Assembly: GCF_019320115.1 (NCBI RefSeq)
Contig: NC_089595.1
Span: 107,586,158 to 107,650,157 of the forward strand
Length of the DNA: 64,000 nucleotides
Source of the DNA: Miscanthus floridulus
Lineage: Eukaryota; Streptophyta; Magnoliopsida; Poales; Poaceae
Direction of reading: 5' to 3'
Part shown: piece after piece, positions 8,987-19,224 of the stretch
How the letters are laid out: each line of letters begins with the position of its first letter
Position numbering within the stretch: the first letter of the stretch is position 1
Made by a program: the position numbers and the translations under genes
Notes under the pieces: model-generated
Seen by the model: only the letters and a program-made list of their open reading frames with translations
Told to the model about the DNA's origin: nothing
Databases searched by the model: none

Positions 8987-11900
8987 TTACAATCTAGACG
9001 GCACCCCTCCAGCAACAACAATGGTTTCAGCTGTAATGAATGATGCATCGTCAGATGCCAGGAATGCAGCAGCCGCCGCCATATCTTCCACAGAACCCAA
9101 TCTCTTAAGCATAGTCCTCTCATTAAGCTTTTTCCTCTGCCGAATAATTTAGGTTAGGTACATGCATTTGAATGGAAGGAACAATAAACTGGATAAAGTC
9201 TTGAAATGAATGGATGTGAATGACTTTTTTTGCGCCAATATAATTATGAAATACTAGGCACATGGACAATGGCATCTAATTAAAATATCCCCTTCTAGAC
9301 CATCCTTTTTAGCAAGCCATTCCTAGCTTTTGAAATATGGAAATGAAATAGACAGTAGAAAAGGAACATGTTAATATTAAAGATCACATCCGACGTTTAG
9401 CAATCAGATAATATGCAACAATTGAAATCAGACAGAAAATGTTTGAAGGCATTTGCGGGCGGCACAATAGAGCATTCGAAAGTTAGTTTTGTGCATTTTG
9501 AATTGAGTTTCCATATATCTTTTCCCTCCAAATAAACTGTGATCCACATAGGCCTTAAAGATGAATATTGATTTTTTCAGGACAAAGAAATGTTTCCTTT
9601 TTCATTAACCAATCATCAAAATATATGAAGACAAACTAGGCAAGCAGAGATAGAGAAATCACTTACAATGGTCTCATTATCTATGAAGAAACTAGCAAAC
9701 CGTGTAGGAACAAAACCAGGGGCTATACAGTTAACACGAGTATCGGGTCCCATCTCACCAGCAAGAGCCTAAAAGGTGAAGATCAATAGCTCAGTTGCGT
9801 TAAAAAAGAAGAAGATCAATAGCTCAGCAATAAAGTATCCAAAAAATTAGTTTGCCAGTTTATCTTAAAAAATTATGCACAAACTGTTATTTTTTTTGAA
9901 AAAAAAAGTCTATATAAGCTCTATGTACAACAGGTTGTCTACTTTAGCCCCCAACCTAAAAAAAGTATTGTGCACCGTACCGTAAACTATGTAACACCAT
10001 TCAAATAACATGTGGTTTTGCCACTGTGGCATTTGGGCCTGCTTGTTAGAGATGACACATGGCATTTGGCCATCTTAGCTGGCATCTGATGACACTATGT
10101 CATGCCACTATGGCGTCAAGGATATCCGTAGTCATAGCCGAAGTGTCTAGACGGTGAGATTGGAGAAGAAGCTGAAGGTGCAAACCAACTATGTAACATC
10201 TCCCATAGTCTAAAGGGTCGACGCATCGCATATGTTATGTCTGGAGAAGAAAATTGGCGAGTAGCTCATGCAAGACGGTAGCAGTTTGTGCTGATATCGA
10301 GGTATCCGAGCGTAAGGGGAAAAAGTTGTGGTCGAAGATGGCATCCTGGAGATAGCTGTGGTCGACATAGTCGTGGTTAGGTTGTCATGGTTGAGGTTGG
10401 TGCACATGAAGCCGCAGGTGAAAAGGAGGTGCCATGGTGATAACCGATACGCATCAAGGTAATCGTCGGGGAAGGAGGCGATCCCGAGGTCAATGCAGTC
10501 AGGGTTGTCGAGGATGTAGACAAAAGACGGTGATGAAGTCGAGGCTGACAAAACGGTAACATGAAGGTCGATACATTCAAGCAGCCATGGACCAAGCATG
10601 CGTCGGGGGTGCCGGACCCGAGAATGCATCCAGGACAAAGACACACACTAGTGTTGCTAATAAAGGATGTACTAGGTAGAAAGCCCCAACTATATGTCAG
10701 TGTCTAAGGGACTCGACAACAGTTGTGGTGTGCAGAAATGGTGGGGATAGAAGGTAGGTAGAGAAGAGACAGTGATGCTGGCAACGAGGATGTGCTAGAT
10801 GAAGAAGTGTGGGAGCGGACACTCGTGGTCAAAAGCGAGCAATCTTGGTGGTGCTCGATGTCGACAACGAAGAACTCGAATAGCTTGCTAAAGATCAGGT
10901 GTAGACAAGTGGCGCGCAAGAGGTATAACATGATCGTCAATGCACAGGGGACGATAATGCAGCTGCAAGTGCCACTGTGGACAGAGGTGTGCTTGTGAAA
11001 GCATATATATGTCGGTGGTGAGTGGTGACCATGGGTCATAATGTTGTTGCCCGAGGAGGCGACACAAAAGTAGCCCCGTGTAACATCCCAATGGAAAAGT
11101 AACCTGCTTATGTATGGTTCATTAATCCAGCATTATTCAATTATGAGCTTGTCAAACATGTATTTTACATAATAAATTACAAAATACTATAATTAACGAA
11201 GATATATTAGAACTTTCTATACATATAAACGATAATAAGATGGTTTTGACATCGATCAGATACAGCAAACAAAGTGAAAAATGACAAGAAAACAGATGAG
11301 CATATACCTTTGTGAGACCAAAGAGAGCCGTCTTTGTAACACCATACATTGTCAATCCTTGTTCTGGATTGTAACCAGCAATTGAAGAAATAAGAATCAC
11401 AGATGACCCCTTCCGTAGGTGGGGAGCGGCATCCTGGAAAACATTCGATAGAGGAAGAGAATGATGTCACCTTTATTTGTAGAGAATGTCAAGTAGGTGG
11501 AAGAATTTGCTCACCTGAAGAAGAAGGATAGAAGCCTTGACGTTAATGTCCCACAGCTTATCGAGAACAGCCTCTTTCATTTCAAGTATGCCATTTACAG
11601 TAGGATTTGCAGCAGCGTTGGAGACAAGAATATCAATGTGGCCAAAGTTCTGCAGCAATATAACCAGTTGATTACTACTAAAAGAATCGTCACATCCCAG
11701 ATGCCTTACACTATCTAAGACATGAACAGAAACTAAAACATTGTACAACATGCTCAACGAAACAAGTGATTTGAGATATAAAAAAGGTACACTTTAGATG
11801 CAAACAAATAAGACAAGCAGGTATATATGACTCCTGTGTGTCGAAGTATCAATCAATGAAATAAATGTAAGTTCAGGTAGCCATCAACCTCGATGTTACC

Positions 11901-13047
11901 AAGATGAACAGATAAAAAGAGAAATTACACAATCTTTTGGCTTGAGACTTTCACATGGTAAATATATGCTACAGTACTCGTTGTCTTGGAAAGCTATTGA
12001 CTCAACTAATAAAAAATGTCATACCCATCAGTGAATCTCCAGTAGATATTTGTATAACTGAGGTTGTCTTCGTTCTCCATTTCATAAAAACAATTCTAGC
12101 TCTAATAGTGCCATTATCTGCACTTCTGCACAAATTGATTTCACTGTTATTACCTAATTTAAAGCTGCATCTATCAATGCCTGCGTTTTACCATCCATGA
12201 ATCCATGTTTCCTAGTTCAGACAATGCCACTGCACCCAGAAATGGATTAAGCAAGGAGCTAGAAATACCAGGTGACAAACCAATCCCAATTTCGCCCCAA
12301 GCAGAGGAACCAACGAGGGCAGGCAGTTAATGTCGGGTGAGCAACAGAGCCAGTTCCTATAGTAGGAAAAAAAAAACAGAGTTGACAGGAGTTCCTGATG
12401 CACATCTACTCCAAACTTAATTCTAGGCTCCCCCCACGAGGTTCAGCAAAACGTTGACAGCAGCGAGGCCTGTTGGGATCGCTCAGCAACAAGAAGAAAC
12501 TGACAATGTAATGTAACCCATCTGAACTCTAATCCACTAGTGTTAGAGTGAATTGGACTGAAAAATCGTTTCATAAAAAAAATGGACTGAGAAATTAACT
12601 AATGTAGATTTACGAGGACAACCAAACAAGCGCTGAAAGACTGAAACCCTCTTCCACAATTCCAACCTTGACGGCCGTCTCGATGAGGTTCTTGCGCTGC
12701 TGTGCGTCGGACACGTGGCAGAGGGTGCCCACCACGGTGATTCCCTTGGCCCGGAGCCCCTCCACCGCCTCGTCCACGTTCTTCTGCAACGTCGTCCAAT
12801 AGATCCACACAAACCCCACAATCAGAAAGAGCAGCAAGGAAAACCACAAGAGAAGACAGCAAGCAAGAAGGGTGATAAAAGAAACGAGAAGATTTGCATG
12901 CCGGCTCAGCTGGACCTGCTTGCGGGAGGAGATGACGATGGCGGCGCCCTCCAGACCGAGGCGCTCAGCGATGGCGAGGCCGATCCCCTGCGTGGACGCC
13001 GTCACGACGGCCACCTTCCCCTCCAGACGCCGGCATTTGACATCCAT
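8987..13047 (-). CDS. IBR1: Peroxisomal short-chain dehydrogenase/reductase, IBR1/SDRA (DHRS4-like) orthologue
   Basis: The spliced CDS is 13047-12916, 12783-12667, 11649-11515, 11433-11308, 9768-9667 and 9136-8987 (762 nt, 253 residues). Every intron is GT..AG in phase 0. The NAD(P)-binding motif TASTQGIG is at residues 16-23, SNAAA at 93-97, catalytic Asn119, Ser145, Tyr158 and Lys162 (YGVTK) are all present, and the C-terminus is SRL, a PTS1 peroxisomal signal. Length, motifs and SRL tail agree with Arabidopsis IBR1/SDRa, which acts in peroxisomal conversion of indole-3-butyric acid to auxin. The exact substrate here is inference. I chose the ATG at 13047 because MDVKCRRLEGK aligns with the family N-terminus; the longer open frame has no upstream ATG. 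No stop or frameshift was seen, and it is the best-preserved gene in the window. Confidence 0.93.
9778..9827. repeat. 17-bp direct duplication flanking a 16-bp A-rich insert next to an IBR1 splice acceptor
   Basis: GAAGATCAATAGCTCAG occurs at 9778-9794 and again at 9811-9827, separated by TTGCGTTAAAAAAGAA. This looks like a target duplication around a tiny, extremely 5'-truncated retroposed insert with an A tail. It lies directly intron-side of the acceptor of coding exon 5 (exon begins at 9768), so it falls in the branch-point region. Confidence 0.55.
9895..11100. other. Unassigned insert-like sequence in intron 4 of IBR1
   Basis: Much of the 1.5-kb intron 4 (11307-9769) is G/C-richer and GTCG/GATG-word-rich compared with the A/T-rich flanks, which suggests an old insertion. 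Several open frames exist on both strands but match nothing I recognise. No terminal repeats or target duplication could be found. Confidence 0.3.
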
Positions 13048-13344
13048 CACCACCGTGCAGGCCAAGCTTCAAGGTCGCTCTCCTCTCTCGAGTCTCAAGC
13101 ACGCCGACCCTTTGCTGCTGGTGGTATAGCCTGGTACAGCGGTGCCCGCACAGTATTAGAAGTTTGTTGCGAGTAGCTCCTTGGCCGTGCGTGGTGCTGC
13201 GTTGCCCAAAGCGGCAAAGCCATCATAGTTCACAACAACAAGCTAGACCGAGAGTTGGGGGCGAGAGGACGCCTAGGGCGATGGAGGAAAGGCGGTGCGG
13301 GGTCCACAGCCACGTATCAACGAAGGATAGGCTAAGAGGAGGAG
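13048..13344 (-). promoter_or_regulatory. Presumed 5' UTR and promoter-proximal region of IBR1
   Basis: This 300-bp segment lies between the IBR1 start codon and the LINE fragment that begins near 13345. No TATA box or named element could be assigned with confidence. The insertion of the LINE and then the copia element means any longer promoter has been displaced. Confidence 0.35.
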
Positions 13345-13466
13345 AACTGTAGATAGTAATTTGGAGGAACAGTGGTGGGAGGTTGTTCAGCTAGCCTCAA
13401 CCATCAACTCCTACAAAGAAGAGGACTCTTTAGTGTGGCAGTTTAGTTCAAATGGGATTTACTCTT
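13345..13466 (+). pseudogene. LINE ORF2 3'-region fragment (left piece)
   Basis: The frame from about 13350 reads EEQWWEVVQLASTINSYKEE then DSLVWQFSSNGIYSS, the type of sequence that precedes the zf-RVT domain of plant LINE/non-LTR ORF2. It is interrupted at 13466 by the copia element. The same frame resumes at 18410, showing the two pieces were contiguous. The 5' part of the LINE is missing. Confidence 0.65.
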
Positions 13467-13517
13467 CGTTAAGTAATCTGCCGCTCCCCTGTGTGAATAC
13501 ACGGCAGGGGGCCAACA
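13467..13517 (+). repeat. 5' LTR remnant of the copia element
   Basis: The 51 bp equal the first about 45 bp of the 3' LTR joined to its last bases at a CAGGGGG repeat. The terminal TG is CG here. The LTR interior containing the promoter is gone. Confidence 0.85.
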
Positions 13518-13519
13518 AG

Positions 13520-13531
13520 TGGTATCAGAGC
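13520..13531 (+). other. Primer-binding site of the copia element
   Basis: TGGTATCAGAGC lies two bases after the 5' LTR and is complementary to the 3' end of initiator-methionine tRNA, the common plant copia primer. Confidence 0.9.
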
Positions 13532-13565
13532 CGTACAAACGCCGTCGCCGGACTAACCGCTGGCA

Positions 13566-16500
13566 ATGATGGACGGTTTGGAGATGGGCGACACTAGCGG
13601 TGCTGCTGTGGTGGCCCAGCCACGATAGGAGGTCGTCGTGCGCACGGTGCGGGAGGTCAGCGGTACCAGTTGGCTGACGCTGACTCGCACCAACTATAGC
13701 GAGTGGGCAGTGACCATGAAGGTCAAGCTCAGAGCCCGACGGCTCTGGAATGCTGTTGACAAGGGCACCGACAACAAAGAAGTCGACATGTCAGCGTTGG
13801 AGGCTATCCTCGTTGTTGTACCAGCGGAGTACAGGGAGTCGTTGGGGGCGAAGAACTCTCCTAAGGAGGCGTGGGAGGCCATTGCGGCGATGCGCGTCGG
13901 TTTCGATCGCGCAAAGAAGGTGACGGCCCAGCTGCTGAAGCAGGAGTACGCCAACCTCAAGTTCAAGGATGGTGAATCGGTGGAGGACTTTTCCCTCCGC
14001 CTGCAAACGCTCATCAGCAAGCTGAGAAGCCACGGCGTCACCATCGACGAAGAAGAGGCGGTCTCCAAGTACCTTCACCTCGTGCCGACGAAGTACATCT
14101 AGATCGCTCTCTCCATAGAGACGATGTTGGACCTATCCACCCTCACCATTGAGGATGTGAATGGTCGGTTGCGGGCGGTGGACGAGCGCTTGGAGCAAAC
14201 GACAACAACGACAGATAGCGACAAGCTGCTGCTGACAGAGGAGGAGTGGGCTGCCCGGAGAAACTTCGGGGAAGCCTCCTCCAGACGCGGTGGCGATGAC
14301 AAGCGCCGCGGCAAGGCTTCTTTGGAGAAAAAGAAGAAGGTCGACCCCAACGCCTGCCAATGCTGCGGGAAGACGGGCCATTGGACAAAGGAGTGCCCAA
14401 ATCGCAAGCAGGGGAAGACGGCTGAGGCTCATCTAGCGTAGGCTGATGATGTTGATGATGAGGTCACTCTCCTGATGGCGACGTTCTGTGCACTGCACGA
14501 TGTTAAGGCTAAAGAGAAGGGAGAGGTGATGGTGGTGGAAGGGCCTGGGAAGGCTCTGAAAGATGTCAACCTTGACGAACCGTGCGCCCAAGTCCACCTC
14601 AAATGTGTGGGCTGCGAGTAGGAGCAGCGGTGGTACCTGGACTCCGGCGCCAGCAACCACATGATGGGCTCCAAGGAAGCCTTCTCCGACCTCGACGGCG
14701 ACGTGACCGACACGGTGAAGTTCGGTGACGGCTCAAGGGTGGCGATCCGAGGGCGTGGCACCATCATCTTTAGGTGCCAGAACGACGAGCACTACATGCT
14801 AATGGATGTATATTACATCCCACAACTGTGTTCAAGCATCATCAGCATTGGCCAGCTGGATGAGTGCGGATGTGAGGTACTGATCGAGAGCGGGATCCTG
14901 AGGATTCGGGATCAGGAGCGGTGTCTTCTCGTGAAGGTAAAACGCTCACATAATCGATTGTATCTGCTCAACTTGAAGGTGGAGCAGCCGGTGTGCCTTG
15001 CAGCATGACACACCGAGGAGTCATGGCTGTTGCATGCCCAGTTTGGCCATCTCAGCTTCGACACGCTAGGTCAGCTGGAGAAGATGGTCTGAGGGCTGCC
15101 CCACATCAAGCATGAAGGCGAGCTGTGTGACAGCTGCCTAGCTGGGAAGCAGAGGAGGCTGTTGTTCCCAAAGGCGACCAAGTATCACGCGGTGGATGCT
15201 CTTGAGCTCATCCACAGCAATCTCTGTGGGCCAATCACGCCAGCCACAAATGGTGGTCGTCGGTACTTCCTCCTGCTCGTGGATGGTTATAGTCGCTACA
15301 TGTGGCTGCAACTCCTGATGAGCAAGGATGAGGCGGTAGAGGTGATCAAGAAGTTCAAGGCATGCGCGGAGGCAGAGAGCGGCAAGAAGTTGTGCGTGCT
15401 GAGGACTGATCGCGGCGGTGAATTCACTTCGGTGGAGTTTGCTGCGTACTGCGTGGATCAGGGTGTGGTGCGATACCACACCGTGCCGTACTCGCCACAG
15501 AAGAATGGCGTGGTGGAGAGGCGGAACCAGATGGTGGTTAGCATGGCTCGATCCATGATGAAGGCCAAGGGCATGCTGGCAAGGTTCTGAGGTGAGGTGG
15601 TGACCACGATGGTGTTCATCCTCAACCGCGCACCCACCAAGGCCCTAAAGGGTAAGACGCTATTTGAAGCTTGGTATGGGCGCCAGCTGAGCGTGTCCTT
15701 CCTCTAGACATTCGGCTGTATCGGCCATGTCAGGAAGACAAAGACGGTGCTCACCAAGCTAGACGACAGGAGCACACCGATGATGCTCCTAGGCTATGCG
15801 GAAGGTACCAAGGCGTACCGGCTCTACAACCCACGTGGAGACAAGGTTCTTATCTCACGCGATGTCATGTTCGACGAGAAGGCGGCCTGGGACTAGGACA
15901 GTCTGGGCATGGGGGAAGATGGCGGCTTCACCAACACCTTCGTCGTCGAGCACTTGGTCATCCACGGTGGTGAAGACGCTAGAGAGGAGGTGCCGACCAC
16001 TCCAGCAACAGAGCCGAGCACTCCTAGAACGGTGCCGAGCACTCCAGGAGTGGTGCCGAGTGGTCCTGCAGTGGTGCTGACCACTCCAGGACGGGTGCCG
16101 AATGCTCCCATAGCAGAGCCAAGAGGTCTTACAGTGGTGCCGACCACTCCAAGACTAGTGTTGAGCACTCCTGCGGTGGTGCCGACCACTCCAGGAGTGG
16201 TGATGAGTGGTCTAGGAGTAGTGCCGAGCACTATAGCCGAGGTGCCGAGCACTCCAAGTGCCGACCACTCTAGCTAAACAGGGAACACCATCGACGCCGA
16301 TCGAGTTCACCTCACCTCCAAGTGACATCACTGAGTTCGTGGATGCCTTCCACGATGGTGAGGAGGTGCGGTTCCGCAGGCTAGACAACGTCATCGATGG
16401 CATAGGGCCCTTAGGCCTAGCGGGTCGGCTGCTCAATGACCCAGAGCTACTTCTTGTTAGTGCAGAGGAACCACCCACGTTTACACTAGCCGAGCGAAAT

Positions 16501-17886
16501 GCAAATTGGTGATGGGCGATGCTAGAGGAGATAAAGGCGATCGAGGAAAACAAGACTTGGGAGCTCATAGATCCACCTCTAGGATGCCGTCCGATCAGCC
16601 TGGAGTGGGTGTACAAGGTCAAGCGGGACGAGTGTGGTGCCATTGTCAAGCACAAGGCGTGGCTCATTGCCCGAGGCTTTGTCCAACGTGAGGGCATCGA
16701 CTTCGAGGAAGTCTTTGCACCGGTAGCGCGTATGGAGTCTATCCGACTACTTCTGGCCTTGGCAGTAGCGAAGGACTGGTGCATCCATCACTTGGATGTA
16801 AAATCGGCCTTCCTCAACGGCGAGCTAGCGGAGATGGTCTTCGTCAGGCAACCTTCGGGTTTTGCCATCAAGGGAGCGGAGCATAGGGTGCTTCGACTGC
16901 GCAAGGCGCTCTATGGGCTACGACAGGCCCTACGAGCATGGAATGCTAAGCTTGACGCCACGCTAGGTGAGCTTGGGTTCACGTGGTGCGCAACCGAGCA
17001 TGTGCTTTACACATGATGATGGGGGAAGGAGGAGCTCATTGTCGGCGTGTATGTGGATGACTTGATCGTTACCGGCGCACGTGCGGAGGACATCGACAGC
17101 TTCAAGCGTGAGATGGTGGCTTATTTTCAAATGAGCGATCTCGGCATGCTCTCCTACTACCTCAGCATCGAGGTGAGACAAGGGAAGGAGGTGCTCACAC
17201 TCGGTCAGAGCACGTACGCCTCGAAGCTATTGGAGCGGAGCGGCATGGCTGAGTGCAAGTCATGCGTGACTCCGATGGAGGAGCGGCTAAAGCTAATGAA
17301 GGATAGTACCATGGCAAAGGTAGATGCAACACTCTACTAGAGCATCATCGATGGTCTGCGCTACCTAGTCGACACGAGGCCAGACATTGCGTTCACTATG
17401 GGCTACGTCAGCCGCTTCATGAAGGATCCCCAAGAGGATCACTAGGCTGTGGTGAAGCGGCTGCTGCGCTACGTCAAGGGGATGGTGGATCAAGGGATCG
17501 TCTTTCCCAAGACTAGCAGAAGTAGGCTGCAGCTCACTGTGTTCAGTGATGCAGACATAGCAGGGGACATCAATGGACAGCGGAGCACCTCTGACGTGCT
17601 CGTTTTCCTTGGGTCGGCTCCAATCTCATGGCTGTCGCTAAAACAGAAGGTGGTGGCATTGTCCACGTGCGAGGCAGAGTACGTGGCGGCGGCCACAGCG
17701 GCGTGCCAAGCTACATGGCTACGCCGGCAGTTGGACGAGCTGACCGGTGTCGAAGCTCACCCACCAACACTGATGGTGGACAACCAACCCACCATCGCCC
17801 TCGCGAAGAATTCAGTTCTCCACGACCAGAGCAAGCACATCGATATCAAGTTCCACTTCCTTAGGGACTGTATCGATGGAGGGTAG
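13566..17886 (+). pseudogene. copia gag-pol pseudogene
   Basis: The domains run in copia order. Gag starts at the ATG of 13566 (TNYSEWAVTMKVKLRARR). A CCHC knuckle [14 protein letters not shown] lies at about 14361-14402. The protease core WYLDSGASNHMM is at about 14635, integrase at about 15050-15900 (LRTDRGGEF, YSPQKNGVVERRN), RT at about 16519-17200 ([21 protein letters not shown]) and RNase H at about 17540-17880. Stops interrupt it at 13626, 14100, 14439, about 14619, 15006, about 15091, 15588, about 15705, about 15894, about 16510, 17014/17017, 17338 and about 17443. The reading frame changes near 16260. Most stops look like single transitions at conserved Gln, Arg or Trp codons. Confidence 0.88.
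15985..16270 (+). repeat. Degenerate 21-bp (7-codon) tandem repeat in the copia integrase-RT linker
   Basis: The linker is built from repeated units around GTGCCGAGCACTCCAGGAGT, translating as VPSTPGV, VPTTPxV and variants about a dozen times. Unit variation is high. The reading frame change of the pseudogene lies at its right edge (about 16260). Confidence 0.8.
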
Positions 17887-18028
17887 ATCGTCATCGAGTT
17901 CAACAAAATTAGTCGGCAACTCGCGGATGTCCTCACCAAGCCGCTTGGCCGTCTTCGGCTCATGGAGCTAAAGAAGATGATTGGCATGGAGGAGGTTCTA
18001 GGGTTAGCAACAGAATTAGGGAAAGAAT

Positions 18029-18404
18029 TGTTAAGTAATCTGCTACTCCCCTGTGTGCACGCACGACAGGGGGCAAGCACTAAAAGGCTCCCCTACCGCA
18101 CTGTAGCCATAGCAGGGGCAGGTGCCAAAGTCAGCCCTGCTATCACATCTAGTCACTGTAGGTTTAGATGGGTAGAATTGTATATATAGTTTCCCATTGC
18201 AACTCAGTAAAGAGAGCGAGTTCAGTTTTGCCATCTCCCCAATAGAGCTCCGGCCAATGCTAGTGCTTGTGCTGTGTGTGCGTGCTCTGTTCTTCCTCCC
18301 TTCTTCTACCTCTAGACATAGTGTGTGGTCGACAACTCCGGTGAGTGCTTGGCAACTCCGGTGAGTGGTCAGCTCACCCGTTCCAAAGATCCAGGGGGCC
18401 AACA
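18029..18404 (+). repeat. 3' LTR of the copia element
   Basis: The 376 bp begin TGTTAAGTAATCTG and end GGGGGCCAACA, after a purine-rich tract (GGGAAAGAAT). A TATATATAG box near 18180 could be the LTR promoter. It carries CAGGGGG at both 18067 and 18392, the repeats that define the deletion in the 5' LTR. Confidence 0.9.
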
Positions 18405-18409
18405 CTCTT

Positions 18410-19224
18410 CTCAATCCATTTATAAGGTTGTTAATTTTAGAGGAGTAAAGCTTGTTTTTGTCTTAGCCATTTGAAGTATAAAGATTTCACCCAGATTGCA
18501 GTGCTTCCTTTGGTTGTTATCTAAAAACAAAGTGTTTTCAAGAGACACAATCTTAGTAAAAGAAGAAAAGTTGAGGATGCTTCTTGTCTTTTCTGTTGTG
18601 AATTGGAGACAATAAATCATCTTTTCTTTGAGTGTGCTGTAGCAAAATAGTTGTGGTTAGAATTGGCTGCTGCTTTCAACATTCAGTTAGATCCTTCTTT
18701 AGATTCAGTTGGGAAGTTTTGGCTTTCTAACAAAAGAAATTGTGTCTTGAATATCATTTCTTTAGCTGCACTCTGGAGCTTATGGAAATTGAGAAATGAA
18801 CTTTGTTTTTAGAGATAGGTTGGCAGAGTATGAATATGCTCTTGCACATGATTATTGATTTGGCTCAGAATTGGTAATCTATGCCTAGAGGACAAAAGAA
18901 GAATGCTAAGGACTAGGATCCAGGAGCTCAAGATAAGATCGTCGATTCTACTTTGGCTTCCAAATGGGTGAAAATCTATCTTGGTGGGACTTAGGAGCCT
19001 GATCGAGAAGGAGCTCTCTCCTTTCAATGCTGGCTTCATCAACCTATAACAGTTTTGCTTAATCAGCAGGTGTCATAGTTGGTTGGCGCCTATTTTTGGT
19101 GGGAGGGTCAGTTATCTTGTAGGTGTCGTAGTGCTGTTTCTAGGTGTGGTCATTCTCTTTAGCTGGGTGAGTTGTCAGTGGGTTACTTGGTTTTTCTACT
19201 AGTGTTGTATCACCCGAATGGATT
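18410..19224 (+). pseudogene. LINE ORF2 C-terminal fragment with zf-RVT domain (middle piece)
   Basis: It continues the frame broken at 13466 (QSIYKVVNFRG) and runs into a zf-RVT zinc-binding domain. Recognisable pieces are FLWLLSKNKV, then SCLFCCELETINHLFFEC after a frame change, and LAALWSLWKLRNE. Several stops and frame changes show it is dead. The 3' untranslated part is cut at 19224 by a Sirevirus. Confidence 0.7.

Larger units (their letters stand above)
13467..18404 (+). mobile_element. Ty1/copia LTR retrotransposon, defective
   Basis: The element is bounded by the 5-bp duplication CTCTT (13462-13466 and 18405-18409). The order is LTR, PBS (TGGTATCAGAGC), gag, protease, integrase, RT, RNase H, LTR, as in Ty1/copia. 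The 5' LTR is reduced to 51 bp while the 3' LTR is 376 bp. The coding part is largely one frame from 13566 with about a dozen stops, plus one frame change near 16260. It is inserted in a LINE fragment about 420 bp upstream of the IBR1 start codon, in the opposite orientation to that gene. No autonomous activity is expected. Confidence 0.9.

Noticed and set aside
13048..13065. N-terminal extension of IBR1 (six residues upstream of the ATG)
   Set aside because: The longer frame would start with TTG. The ATG at 13047 aligns with the family start.
16212..16784. Minus-strand ORF of 190 codons in the copia element
   Set aside because: It is the antisense shadow of the copia linker and RT. It has no recognisable domain and a composition mirroring the sense repeat.
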